Below, in pieces: positions 54,174 to 64,000 of a stretch of DNA of 64,000 bases (its first letter is position 1; every line of letters starts with the position of its first letter). The translations under genes and the position numbers were made by a program. The stretch spans positions 310,001 through 374,000 of the forward strand of contig NZ_WLYK01000008.1 in NCBI RefSeq assembly GCF_009707545.1. Direction: 5' to 3'. Under the pieces are notes generated by a model. The model worked only from the letters and a program-made list of their open reading frames with translations. It made no database searches and was not told the origin of the DNA. The stretch comes from Nakamurella alba. Its GTDB lineage: Bacteria; Actinomycetota; Actinomycetes; Mycobacteriales; Nakamurellaceae.

Positions 54174-55243
54174 CGACCACCCTCACCAAGCGACCGTCGC
54201 CGGCGCCGTCGGCCCTGGTCGGCGCCCGTCTGCCCAAGGGTGCGCCGATCATGGCGGCCGCGGCCGGCATCGTGCTCGCCCTGGTGCTGAAATTCCTGCT
54301 CGGCTGGACCGGCTGGCTGACCTCGTTCTTCACCGCGGCGCTGCTGTTCAACGTGGTGCTGACCGGCTGGTCGTTCTCCGTCGAGGGCAAGCGCCGGGCC
54401 AAGGACCGGCTCGCCTCGACGCTGATCTACTCCTGCTTCGTCGCCGCGATGGTGCCGCTGGTGCTGATCATCGGCTACATCATCGTGCAGGGCGCGCCGG
54501 CGCTGTCGATGGACTTCCTGACCCACTCGATGAACGGGGTCAGCGCGTCCCAGGAGGGCGGCGGCATCTACGCCGCGCTGCTCGGCACCCTGGAGCAGGT
54601 CGGCCTGGCCGCCCTGGTCGCGCTGCCGGTCGGCATCTTCACCTCGATCTACCTGGTGGAGTACGGCAAGGGCAGGTTCGCCCGCTCGGTGACCTTCTTC
54701 GTCGACGTGATGACCGGTGTGCCGTCGATCGTCGCCGGCCTGTTCGTCTACACCTTCCTGCTGCTCGGCTTCGGCATGCGGCCGTTCGGTGCCGCCGGGT
54801 CCGTGGCGCTGGCGATCCTGATGATCCCGGTGGTCGTCCGGTCCTCGGAGGAGATGCTCCGGCTGGTGCCGCGCGACCTGCGCGAGGCGTCCTACGCGCT
54901 CGGTGTGCCGAAGTGGCGGACGATCCTGAAGATCGTGCTGCCGACGGCGCTCTCCGGCCTCATCACCTCCGGCCTGCTGGCCGTGGCCCGGGTGGCCGGC
55001 GAGACGGCCCCGCTGATCCTGCTGGTCGGCTACACCTCGCGGATCAACGAGAACCCCTTCGACGGCCCGCAGGCCACGCTGCCGATGTTCATCTGGGATC
55101 AGCTCGGCAAGCGCACCGGTAGCAGCGGCGAGTTCGGCGAGGCCCGTGCCTGGGGCGCGGCGCTGGCCCTGGTGCTGCTCGTGCTCCTGCTCAACGTGGT
55201 GGCCCGGCTGCTCGCCCGGCTCGCCAAGCCCAAGACCAAGTGA
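54170..55243 (+). CDS. pstA: phosphate ABC transporter permease PstA
   Basis: The 357-residue PstA has two additional N-terminal hydrophobic segments before the six-helix core. Key pieces are [48 protein letters not shown], and the EAA loop [26 protein letters not shown] followed by [16 protein letters not shown] at 54170 overlaps pstC. pstB begins 34 nt downstream with its own AAGGAAA ribosome site. Confidence 0.94.
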   Translation: MTTTLTKRPSPAPSALVGARLPKGAPIMAAAAGIVLALVLKFLLGWTGWLTSFFTAALLFNVVLTGWSFSVEGKRRAKDRLASTLIYSCFVAAMVPLVLIIGYIIVQGAPALSMDFLTHSMNGVSASQEGGGIYAALLGTLEQVGLAALVALPVGIFTSIYLVEYGKGRFARSVTFFVDVMTGVPSIVAGLFVYTFLLLGFGMRPFGAAGSVALAILMIPVVVRSSEEMLRLVPRDLREASYALGVPKWRTILKIVLPTALSGLITSGLLAVARVAGETAPLILLVGYTSRINENPFDGPQATLPMFIWDQLGKRTGSSGEFGEARAWGAALALVLLVLLLNVVARLLARLAKPKTK

Positions 55244-55277
55244 TCACCGAGACCCGGTAGCGGACAAGGAAACTGAT

Positions 55278-56057
55278 ATGGCCAAGCGTATCGACGTCGA
55301 GGACCTCAACGTCTACTACGGTGACTTCCTCGCGGTCGAGGGTGCCGCCCTCAACATCGCCCCGCTGACCGTGACGGCCTTCATCGGCCCGTCCGGCTGC
55401 GGCAAGTCGACCTTCCTGCGGACGCTCAACCGCATGCACGAGGTCATCCCCGGCGGCCGCGTCACCGGCAAGGTGGAGCTGGACGGCGAGGACCTGTACG
55501 GCCCCGGGGTCGACCCGGTGAACGTGCGCCGGACCGTCGGGATGGTGTTCCAGAAGGCGAACCCGTTCCCCACCATGTCGATCTACGACAACGTGATCGC
55601 CGGCTACAAGATCGCCGGGACGCGGAAGTCGAAGAACGACTTCGACGACATCGTGGAGCGGTCGCTGCGTGGCGCGAACCTGTGGGAAGAGGTCAAGCAG
55701 CGGCTGAACCGGCCGGGTGCGGGCCTGTCCGGTGGTCAGCAGCAGCGGCTCTGCATCGCCCGCGCCATCGCGGTCGAGCCCGAGGTGCTGCTGATGGACG
55801 AGCCCTGCTCGGCCCTGGACCCGATCTCCACCCTGGCGATCGAGGACCTGATCAGCGAGCTCAAGGCGAGCTACACCATCGTGATCGTCACCCACAACAT
55901 GCAGCAGGCCGCCCGCGTCTCCGACCGGACCGCCTTCTTCAACCTGGCCGGCGTCGGTCAGCCGGGCCGTCTGGTCGAGTACGACGAGACCCCGAAGATC
56001 TTCTCGAACCCGTCGCAGAAGGCCACCGAGGACTACATCTCCGGTCGCTTCGGCTGA
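55278..56057 (+). CDS. pstB: phosphate ABC transporter ATP-binding protein PstB
   Basis: PstB powers phosphate import. Walker A is [17 protein letters not shown] near residue 38, the Q loop [17 protein letters not shown], signature [15 protein letters not shown], Walker [14 protein letters not shown], and the tail [12 protein letters not shown] is diagnostic of PstB. The RMHEV and PGGRVTGKV pieces also fit the family. A 12-bp hairpin with one wobble pair ends the operon 20 nt after the stop. Confidence 0.97.
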   Translation: MAKRIDVEDLNVYYGDFLAVEGAALNIAPLTVTAFIGPSGCGKSTFLRTLNRMHEVIPGGRVTGKVELDGEDLYGPGVDPVNVRRTVGMVFQKANPFPTMSIYDNVIAGYKIAGTRKSKNDFDDIVERSLRGANLWEEVKQRLNRPGAGLSGGQQQRLCIARAIAVEPEVLLMDEPCSALDPISTLAIEDLISELKASYTIVIVTHNMQQAARVSDRTAFFNLAGVGQPGRLVEYDETPKIFSNPSQKATEDYISGRFG

Positions 56058-56076
56058 TCCGTTCCTGATCGCATGA

Positions 56077-56104
56077 GGGCCGTCCACCTCCGGGTGGGCG
56101 GCCC
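56077..56104 (+). terminator. terminator after pstB
   Basis: Positions 56077-56088 pair with 56093-56104 (12 pairs, one U-G) around TCCG and are followed by a short T-rich stretch. It lies between pstB and the convergent small gene at 56150. Confidence 0.75.
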
Positions 56105-56149
56105 TTCGTGCTTGTGCGGTGCCTGCCGGCCCGGTGCGTGGGGCCTGGT

Positions 56150-56335
56150 TCAGGCGGGGCGGCGGCGGTCGTGCCGGCTCAGGAACTCGGCCACCTGCTC
56201 GGGCACCGGGCTGTCCAGGATGTCGCTCTGCCGCTCGATGAGGCGGGCCAGCCGCAGCCGCGTGCGCTCGCGCTTGGCGTCCGGCATGTCGGCGATCGCG
56301 GACTGCAGGGCACCGTCCCTGGTCGAAGCCGTCAT
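56150..56335 (-). CDS. 61-residue hypothetical protein
   Basis: This small Arg/Glu-rich helical protein begins MTASTRDGALQSAIADMPDAKRERTRLRLARLIERQSD. It has no membrane segment or known motif. Its ATG overlaps the stop of the membrane-anchored gene upstream, so the two are coupled. Codon use fits the genome. Family not recognised. Confidence 0.6.
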   Translation of the reverse strand: MTASTRDGALQSAIADMPDAKRERTRLRLARLIERQSDILDSPVPEQVAEFLSRHDRRRPA

Positions 56336-56799
56336 GGTCGTGCCTCCTCGTGTGCCGTGCTGTCGGGACCTGCTTCGTCCCCAGTATCCGCCCGGCCGCC
56401 GGGAGGTGTCCAGGATTCGGTAGCGTCCACCGCGTCGTCCTCCAGTTCCAGGCCCTCGAACAGGTCCGCGGCGAACTCCCGGGAGAACTCGACCAGGTCA
56501 CGGTCGCCGAGCGCCTCGGCGGTATCGGTGACCCGGGCCAGCAGGCCGACGGTCAACGCCGGGTCGATCTCACCGGCCCGATCGACGAGCCAGGTGAACC
56601 GGTCCCAATTGCGCTGCACCGCTTCGGCGCGCTCCGCGTTCTGCCGGAGCCGCGCCGCCTCCAGCAGGGTCGCCTCGTCGGAACGGCGACGCTGCCGGGT
56701 GGACGACTGGGCGGCGAAAAAGGCGATCACCGCCGCCAGCAGCGCGCAGGCACCGCCGAAGCCCGGGGAGTAGAAGAAGTCCACGGGAGCGATTGTCAC
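56332..56799 (-). CDS. membrane-anchored coiled-coil hypothetical protein
   Basis: A single transmembrane helix near the N-terminus (GFGGACALLAAVIAFFAA) is followed by a long charged helical region that could form a coiled coil, then an acidic C-terminus. GTG at 56799 or at 56784 may be the start; the ATG at 56838 is less likely. It overlaps the 61-residue gene by 4 nt. No family recognised. Confidence 0.55.
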   Translation of the reverse strand: MTIAPVDFFYSPGFGGACALLAAVIAFFAAQSSTRQRRRSDEATLLEAARLRQNAERAEAVQRNWDRFTWLVDRAGEIDPALTVGLLARVTDTAEALGDRDLVEFSREFAADLFEGLELEDDAVDATESWTPPGGRADTGDEAGPDSTAHEEARP

Positions 56800-56893
56800 C
56801 TGCCCGGGTGACAGTGGGCGCCTGCGACCCGCCCACATCCCGGTACGGGCCGCTGATCAGCGATTTCACAAGATCCAGGCGCAGCGTTGGCCC

Positions 56894-56998
56894 ATGGAAC
56901 TGTTTCTCGTGCTGACACCGATCGTCACCGTTGCGGTGGCCGCCCTCGCCATGTACCTGCTGCCGGCCTCCCGGCGGAGGCCTCCGGTCCGGCAATGA
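56894..56998 (+). CDS. possible 34-residue membrane peptide
   Basis: The frame MELFLVLTPIVTVAV continues as one transmembrane helix and ends in a basic SRRRPPVRQ tail, the usual positive-inside layout. It lies alone in the 242-nt gap between divergent and convergent genes near phoU. There is no clear ribosome site. It resembles other single-helix micropeptides by composition only; the call is tentative. Confidence 0.4.
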   Translation: MELFLVLTPIVTVAVAALAMYLLPASRRRPPVRQ

Positions 56999-57041
56999 TC
57001 CCGCGTCGAGGCTGTGCTGATCCCTTGCAGCTGGGCGGTTC

Positions 57042-57722
57042 TCAGCGCTCCGGGGGCGAGAAGGCGGGTGTGGTGTCGCCACCGACGTTCTCGCCGGTGA
57101 CCAGGAAGATGACCCGCCGGGCGACGGCCACCGCGTGGTCGGCGAACCGTTCGAAGAAGCGCCCGAGCAGCGAGATGTCAACCGCAGGCGCGACGCCGTG
57201 GGTCCAGCTGGGGGAGAGCAGCGCGGCGAACATCTCCTGGTGGAGGTCGTCCATCAGGTCGTCCTCGGTCTCCAGCGTCCGGGCCAGCGTGGTGTCCCGG
57301 TCCCGCAGCACGATCGCGGCCTGATCGGCCAGGTGCACGCCGACCCGGCCCATGCGCTCGATGATCGGCCGGATCTCCATCGGGATGACCTGCGCCGGGT
57401 GCCGGCGGCGGGCTGCCTTGGCCACGTGGATTGCCAGCGCACCCATGCGCTGCAGGTCGGCGACGATCCACAGGGCCGACACCACGGCGCGCAGGTCGCC
57501 GGCGACCGGGGCCTGCAGGGCCAGCAGCTCGAGTGCTGCGGTCTCCGCGCTGGCCCGCATCTCGTCGAGCACGACGTCGGTGGCGATCACCTGCTCCGCG
57601 AGGCTCAGGTCCGCGGTGAGCAGGGACTTGGTGGCATCGCGCAGCGCGTCGCTGGCGACCTTGCACATGCGTGCACCGTGGTCGCCGAGGTCGTTGAGCT
57701 GGATCTGATAGGCCTGTCGCAC
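57042..57722 (-). CDS. phoU: phosphate signalling protein PhoU
   Basis: PhoU links the Pst importer to Pho two-component signalling. The 226-residue product shows two three-helix bundles with repeats of the metal-binding E/DxxxD pattern, such as IATDVVLDEMRASAE and LETEDDLMDDLHQEMF, and FFERFADHAVAVARRVIFLVTGE near the end. In actinomycetes phoU lies opposite the pst genes, as here. The GTG at 57722 has TATCCT 6 nt upstream and no Shine-Dalgarno, and a PHO-like box further up, so phoU is probably Pho-controlled. Confidence 0.95.
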   Translation of the reverse strand: MRQAYQIQLNDLGDHGARMCKVASDALRDATKSLLTADLSLAEQVIATDVVLDEMRASAETAALELLALQAPVAGDLRAVVSALWIVADLQRMGALAIHVAKAARRRHPAQVIPMEIRPIIERMGRVGVHLADQAAIVLRDRDTTLARTLETEDDLMDDLHQEMFAALLSPSWTHGVAPAVDISLLGRFFERFADHAVAVARRVIFLVTGENVGGDTTPAFSPPER

Positions 57723-57728
57723 GGCGTC

Positions 57729-57783
57729 AGGATAGTCGCGGCACGACCACCTCACCGGACCGCGCAATGAACTGCGGGTGAAT
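57729..57783 (-). promoter_or_regulatory. PHO-like box and -10 element of phoU
   Basis: On the minus strand ATTCACCCGCA (57783-57773) and GTTCATTGCGC (57772-57762) form two 11-bp units with TTCA in register. TATCCT (57734-57729) follows after exactly 27 nt and lies 6 nt before the GTG. The box is more degenerate than at pstS, but the geometry is identical. Confidence 0.6.
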
Positions 57784-57870
57784 GCAAACCATCCGGTGGT
57801 CCACCAGGTGTCGGCACCCGCTGCCGCGCAGGCCGGGATCGCCGCCGGGGCGACGATCGGCGTGACGGCG

Positions 57871-57902
57871 GTCACCCGACCGGTCGGCGACCGGCGGGTG
57901 AC
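57871..57902 (-). terminator. terminator of the LCP gene
   Basis: GTCACCCG (57871-57878) pairs with CGGGTGAC (57895-57902), and CCGGT/ACCGG (57880-57884/57890-57894) extend the stem past a one-base bulge to a 5-nt loop. It lies 19 nt downstream of the LCP stop on the minus strand. Confidence 0.65.
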
Positions 57903-57921
57903 TGCGCGTCCGATCCGAGGA

Positions 57922-60702
<2,781 letters not shown>

Positions 60703-60722
60703 GCGACCTCCTCTTCTCTCGC

Positions 60723-60747
60723 ACTCGCCGGACATCTGCCGGCGAGT
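60723..60747 (-). promoter_or_regulatory. hairpin in the LCP 5' leader
   Basis: ACTCGCCGG (60723-60731) pairs perfectly with 60739-60747 around a 7-nt loop, 20 nt before the GTG and just upstream of its ribosome site. The remaining gap 60748-61199 shows no convincing gene; it carries only a tandem 14-bp repeat. Confidence 0.4.
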
Positions 60748-61152
60748 ACCCCGACGCGCCCGCCATCGACCTGCGGCGTGGGGCCGAAGGTCTGCGTGGC
60801 TCATCGTACGAATGAGCACCCGTGTGGCGGATGGGTCGGGTGGGACGTATCACCCGACCGGATCCCTCCGGTCGACGCGCACGCCCGGCACCCGCAAGGA
60901 CGCACACCTGTCCCCGCGGGTTGCCCGCACTACACCTTCATCGTGCCTCACGTCCTGTACGACACGCGTATCGAAGCGCCCGTTCGGCGCAATCTTCGAT
61001 GTGGTTCCAGGGCTGTTTGACCGCGTTGCTCCTCTACAGTCACTGCGCCGGACGTGCGACCACGAGCCGGATCACGGGCGATGTGACGGGGGCGTGGGCG
61101 CGCAGCCGTGCGGGGTCACCGTCCGCCACGCCGTCGGCCCAGGCCCTGCGCT

Positions 61153-61180
61153 GCCGACGAACATGTGCCGACGAACATGT
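61153..61180. repeat. tandem 14-bp direct repeat in a 497-nt gene-free gap
   Basis: GCCGACGAACATGT occurs twice in tandem (61153-61166 and 61167-61180). Each copy ends in the palindrome ACATGT. It lies between the lipoprotein stop and the LCP leader and may be two half-sites for a regulator or a chance duplication. Confidence 0.6.
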
Positions 61181-61199
61181 CCGGACGCGTGCGGCGGCA

Positions 61200-61658
61200 T
61201 CAGCCCACGCACAGCGCCGTCGTGCGGCCGACTCCGTCGACGGCGGTGAGGTGCAGTTCGGCCACATCGGTGCCGACGATCCGGCCGCCGCGGTGGATCC
61301 GGATCAGCGTGGGCAGTGAGTAGACCGGCCCGGTGAGGGTGCCGGATGTGGGGGCGAAGTCGGCGGCCTGCAGGTCGGTCCACACCGGCTCGAAGGAGAG
61401 CGTGCTGGTCGCGGCGCCGCAGGACGACTGGAGCGCGGCCTGCCCGGGGTCGGCGCGGTCGTCGAGCACCGCCCGCTGACCGGCGACCGGGCCGTTCGCC
61501 GTGGCGTTGATCGCCGCGATCGTCGCTTCCAGTGCGGTGCGCACTTCCGCAGGGACGGCGGCCGATCCGGTATCCGCGGGCCCGGACGGGGTGCATCCGG
61601 CGAGCCCGGTCAGCAGCAGCCCGATGAGGACGGTTCCGGACCGCCGGTCAGCACGCAC
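61200..61658 (-). CDS. small lipoprotein of unknown function
   Basis: A signal peptide ends in the lipobox LTGLAGC with Cys near residue 22. The mature part of about 130 residues has two further Cys (SSCGAAT and TALCVG) that could form a disulfide, and no known motif. GTG at 61658 lies 6 nt after the dus stop, so it is likely cotranscribed with dus. Function not recognised. Confidence 0.7.
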   Translation of the reverse strand: MRADRRSGTVLIGLLLTGLAGCTPSGPADTGSAAVPAEVRTALEATIAAINATANGPVAGQRAVLDDRADPGQAALQSSCGAATSTLSFEPVWTDLQAADFAPTSGTLTGPVYSLPTLIRIHRGGRIVGTDVAELHLTAVDGVGRTTALCVG

Positions 61659-61664
61659 CGGGGT

Positions 61665-62921
61665 TCACCCGCCGCTGGTGTCGAGTTCCGCATCGGCGTC
61701 CGGCACGACGTCCTCGTCCGGGTCGTCCAGCCAGCCGTAGGGCAGCACCACCTTGCGCTGCGGCGAACCCTGCCGGCCGCGCGGGCCCTCGGCCCCCGGC
61801 GGGAACTCCTGGTCGTGGTCCAGCCGGGCCAGCAGCTCGTCCAACTGGTCCAGCGAGTGGACCATGCCGAGCTCCCGGCGCAGATCGGACCCGGCGGCGA
61901 AACCCTTGAGGTACCAGGCGATGTGCTTGCGCAGGTCGCGGATGCCGCGGTCGGCGCCCATCTCCTCGCAGAGCAGCTCCGCATGCCGGCGCAGCACCGC
62001 GGCCACTTCGCCCAGGGTCGGCGGGACCGGTGCCGGGGTTCCGGCGAAGGCCGCCGCCAACTCGGCGAACAGCCACGGTCGGCCCTGGCAGCCGCGGCCG
62101 ACAACAACGCCGTCGCAACCGGTCTCGCGCACCATGTCGAGTGCGTCGGAGGCGGCGAAGATGTCGCCGTTGCCCAGCACCGGGATATCGGTGACCGTCT
62201 CCTTGAGCCGGGCGATCGCCGACCAGTCGGCGGTGCCGGAGTAGTGCTGGATCGCGGTGCGCCCGTGCAGCGCGACGGCGACGACCCCCTCGTCCTGCGC
62301 GATCCGGCCGGCGTCGAGGTAGGTGATGTGCTCCGGGTCGATGCCGATCCGCATCTTGATGGTCACCGGCACCGGGCCCGCCTCCCGCACGGCGGTGCGC
62401 AGGATCGAGGTGAACAGCTTGCGCTTGTAGGGCAGGGCCGACCCGCCGCCCTTGCGGGTCACCTTCGGGACCGGGCAGCCGAAGTTCAGGTCGATGTGGT
62501 CGGCCAGGTCCTCGTCGACGATCATCCGGACCGCGGCGCCGACCACCTCCGGATCGACCCCGTACAGCTGCAGCGACCGCGGCCGCTCCTGCTCGCCGAA
62601 CCGGATCATCTCCATGGTCTTGCGGTCCCGGGCGACCAGCGCGCGGGTGGTGATCATCTCGCAGACGTACAGCCCGGCACTCGTCGTCGCGGCCGCACCC
62701 CCGGGCGGCGGCACCGCGCCCGCGGCCAGTGCCGCATCCCGGCCGGCCTCCCCGGACTCCCGGCACAGTCCGCGGAACGATGCATTGGTGATGCCGGCCA
62801 TCGGCGCCAGCACGACGGGCGGCCAGACCTGGTGCGGGCCGAACATCAGCGGTGCCGCTGCCGGCGGTGCGGCCGGTGCTGTCGGCGCGGTGCCTGTGGG
62901 GTGGTCGAGGGTGGTGCTCAC
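61665..62921 (-). CDS. dus: tRNA-dihydrouridine synthase
   Basis: This is an FMN-dependent TIM barrel that reduces uridine in tRNA D-loops. It has VVLAPMAGITNASFRGLCRE near residue 35, the catalytic Cys in LNFGCPVPKVTRKGGG near 140, KMRIGID, ALHGRTAIQHYSG and VLGNGDIF, and the C-terminal helical domain. An Ala/Gly/Pro-rich insertion of about 25 residues follows CRESGEAG and is absent from typical Dus proteins. GTG at 62921 is used; there is no clear ribosome site and other starts are possible. The position matches Rv0823c. Confidence 0.93.
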   Translation of the reverse strand: MSTTLDHPTGTAPTAPAAPPAAAPLMFGPHQVWPPVVLAPMAGITNASFRGLCRESGEAGRDAALAAGAVPPPGGAAATTSAGLYVCEMITTRALVARDRKTMEMIRFGEQERPRSLQLYGVDPEVVGAAVRMIVDEDLADHIDLNFGCPVPKVTRKGGGSALPYKRKLFTSILRTAVREAGPVPVTIKMRIGIDPEHITYLDAGRIAQDEGVVAVALHGRTAIQHYSGTADWSAIARLKETVTDIPVLGNGDIFAASDALDMVRETGCDGVVVGRGCQGRPWLFAELAAAFAGTPAPVPPTLGEVAAVLRRHAELLCEEMGADRGIRDLRKHIAWYLKGFAAGSDLRRELGMVHSLDQLDELLARLDHDQEFPPGAEGPRGRQGSPQRKVVLPYGWLDDPDEDVVPDADAELDTSGG

Positions 62922-63019
62922 CCGGTCATTGTCCCGCATCCCGGCCGGTCCGCGGTCTGCGGCGACCCACCGCCGCCCGTCCGGGTACCTGCGGCAGGCG
63001 CTGTGGAAGAGTCGACCGG

Positions 63020-63577
63020 GTGAGCGAGAGCACCACCTTCGGGTCCCTGACGTTCCTGCCCGCCCGCGAGCACCCGGAGCTGCTGGCACCACCGGTCACC
63101 GCCGCGCTGGCGCTGCTCCCGGCCGACCTACCGGTCTGGGTCGCCCCGATCGATGCCGGGCTGGCCGACACCGCGGCGTTCTGCGAGGCCTACGACGTAC
63201 CGATGGCCGCGTCCGCCAACTGCGTGGTGGTCACCGGGAAGCGGGAGGGCGTCGAGCGCTGGGCCGCCGCTGTGGTGCTCGCCACCACCCGTGCCGACGT
63301 CAACGGCGCGGTGCGCCGCCGGGTCGACGTCCGCAAGATCTCCTTCGCCGCTCAGGAGGACGCGGTCGCCCGCAGTGCCATGGAGTACGGCGGGATCACC
63401 CCGGTCGGGCTGCCCGCCGAGTGGCCGGTGCTCATCGACGCCGCGGTCGCCGCCGCCGGACCGGTCATCATCGGGGCCGGGATCCGCGGGGCGAAGGTGC
63501 TGATCGACGGCGCCGATCTCGCGAAGCTCCCGCGGGCCGAGGTGATCGAGGAGCTGGCCCGCCCGGTCGCGCCCTGA
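63020..63577 (+). CDS. YbaK/EbsC-family aminoacyl-tRNA deacylase-like protein
   Basis: The 185-residue product has the YbaK/ProX fold pattern: AFCEAYDVPMAASANCVVVTGKREGVERWAAAVVLATTRADVN, then RKISFAAQEDAVARSAMEYGGITPVGLP and IIGAGIRGAKVLID. The conserved Lys in VRKISFA and the GGITPVGLP loop are typical. Such proteins hydrolyse mischarged Cys-, Ala- or Ser-tRNA. GTG at 63020 is divergent from dus across a 98-nt gap that shows no other gene. Confidence 0.88.
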   Translation: MSESTTFGSLTFLPAREHPELLAPPVTAALALLPADLPVWVAPIDAGLADTAAFCEAYDVPMAASANCVVVTGKREGVERWAAAVVLATTRADVNGAVRRRVDVRKISFAAQEDAVARSAMEYGGITPVGLPAEWPVLIDAAVAAAGPVIIGAGIRGAKVLIDGADLAKLPRAEVIEELARPVAP

Positions 63578-63606
63578 CCTGCCTGTGGCCCTGTCCTGAC
63601 CTGCGA

Positions 63607-64000
63607 CTACAGCGCGGCGCGGACGTCGCTGCCGAGCAGGGCGATGTGGTCCAGGTCGGACAGGTCCAGCACCTGGAGGTACAGCCGCTGCACACCGGCG
63701 TCCGCCCACTCGCGGATCCTGGCGAGCGCCTGGTCCGGCGTGCCGGCGATCCCGGTCTCCCGCAGCTCGGCAGGTTCCCGGCCGATCGCCGCGGCCCGGC
63801 GCTCGTACTCCGCCTCGTCCGCGCCGACACAGACCACCTGGGCCGCGGAGTAGACGATCTCCGCCGGGTCCCGGCCGATCGCCTCGCAGGCCGCGCGGAC
63901 CCGGGCGAACTGCGCGGTGGTGACCGCCAGGTCGGAGAAGGCCACGTTGAAGTCGGCGGCGAACCGGGCGGCGAGTGCTGGGGTGCGCTTCGGGCCGTGT
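63607..64000 (-). CDS. LLM-class (luciferase-like, probably F420-dependent) oxidoreductase, 5' end outside window
   Basis: The frame is open to the right window edge. The visible 131 residues are the C-terminal end of a bacterial-luciferase-like TIM barrel: GPKRTPALAARFAADFNVAFSDL, a FARVRAACEAIGRDP helix, GTPDQALARIREWADAGVQRLYLQVLDLSDLDHI. This end is typical of F420-dependent LLM flavin-family enzymes of mycobacteria and relatives. Cofactor and substrate need the missing N-terminus. It converges on the YbaK gene with a 29-nt gap. Confidence 0.8.
   Translation of the reverse strand, partial: HGPKRTPALAARFAADFNVAFSDLAVTTAQFARVRAACEAIGRDPAEIVYSAAQVVCVGADEAEYERRAAAIGREPAELRETGIAGTPDQALARIREWADAGVQRLYLQVLDLSDLDHIALLGSDVRAAL

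Noticed and set aside
60822-61319. 165-residue plus-strand open frame in the gap before the lipoprotein
   Set aside because: It is Arg/Ala-rich, overlaps the lipoprotein antisense and the LCP leader, and has no ribosome site or domain.

Overview
The window is about 70% GC, densely packed and rich in GTG starts and ATGA/GTGA overlaps. It reads as the chromosome of a high-GC Gram-positive bacterium (Actinomycetota). Mycothiol synthase (MshD), an LmeA-like lipoprotein-type protein, DUF3073, a GlnR-like OmpR regulator, an ECF41 sigma factor, a SAM-IV-type riboswitch and a coenzyme-F420-type flavin-independent oxidoreductase fragment all point there. The genus cannot be fixed from the sequence; a Nakamurella/Frankia-like or other non-mycolate actinomycete is plausible. 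From memory, the backbone order sterol-carrier-like gene, purF, purM, DUF3073, YgfZ, aminodeoxychorismate lyase, nitrobindin, sseC, cysA, lmeA, glnR-like, mshD, pstB, phoU, LCP, dus resembles the Mycobacterium tuberculosis Rv0803-Rv0823c neighbourhood, with many lineage-specific genes inserted between the anchors.

Layout. 1-9.2 kb: accessory genes (HNH endonuclease fragment, CoA transferase, a CMD/ECF41 pair, a divergent MarR/FUSC exporter pair, HAD and MBL hydrolases, CPBP protease, acyltransferase). 9.3-12.5 kb: purSQL in an overlapping operon closed by tandem hairpins. 12.6-15.7 kb: membrane protein, histidine kinase, response regulator and CutC, all translationally coupled. 16.4-20.9 kb: sterol-carrier-like gene, a secreted SxxK serine-hydrolase-like protein, purF and purM. 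20.9-27.5 kb: small CBM48 protein, TPR protein, DUF3073, asparaginase, PLP ammonia-lyase coupled to YgfZ, and an ArsR/CDF zinc-efflux pair with a clear palindromic operator. 27.7-31.2 kb: coaA, pabC-like lyase and phosphoglucomutase. 31.2-33.6 kb: nitrobindin with a coupled 33-residue membrane peptide, then a cysteine-regulated operon (30-residue Cys leader peptide, cysA rhodanese, sseC). 33.6-38.2 kb: DUF427, a secreted seven-blade RCC1 protein, LmeA, alpha/beta hydrolase. 38.4-40.7 kb: GlnR-like regulator, mshD, GNAT.

40.8-45.9 kb is the most interesting block. A sigma-70-type promoter whose predicted start is the first base of a SAM-IV-type riboswitch is followed by a second Cys leader peptide. 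Then come a polar-amino-acid-type ABC importer (permease, ATPase, lipoprotein), a sarcosine-oxidase-like flavoprotein and an SsuE-like FMN reductase. This looks like a sulfur-compound uptake and processing operon under dual SAM and cysteine control.

45.9-48.9 kb holds two GT4 glycosyltransferases and an SGNH hydrolase. 49-57.7 kb is a phosphate regulon: phoX, pstSCAB and divergent phoU. All three promoters carry an 11+11 bp direct-repeat PHO-type box exactly 27 bp upstream of a TA-N3-T -10 element. 57.9-64 kb holds a large LCP-type cell-wall ligase, a small lipoprotein, tRNA-dihydrouridine synthase, a YbaK-type deacylase and the 3' part of an LLM-class oxidoreductase cut by the window end. 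No rRNA, tRNA, CRISPR array, insertion sequence or prophage was seen. Several genes appear to be leaderless, with a -10 hexamer 6-7 nt before the start codon and no Shine-Dalgarno sequence.
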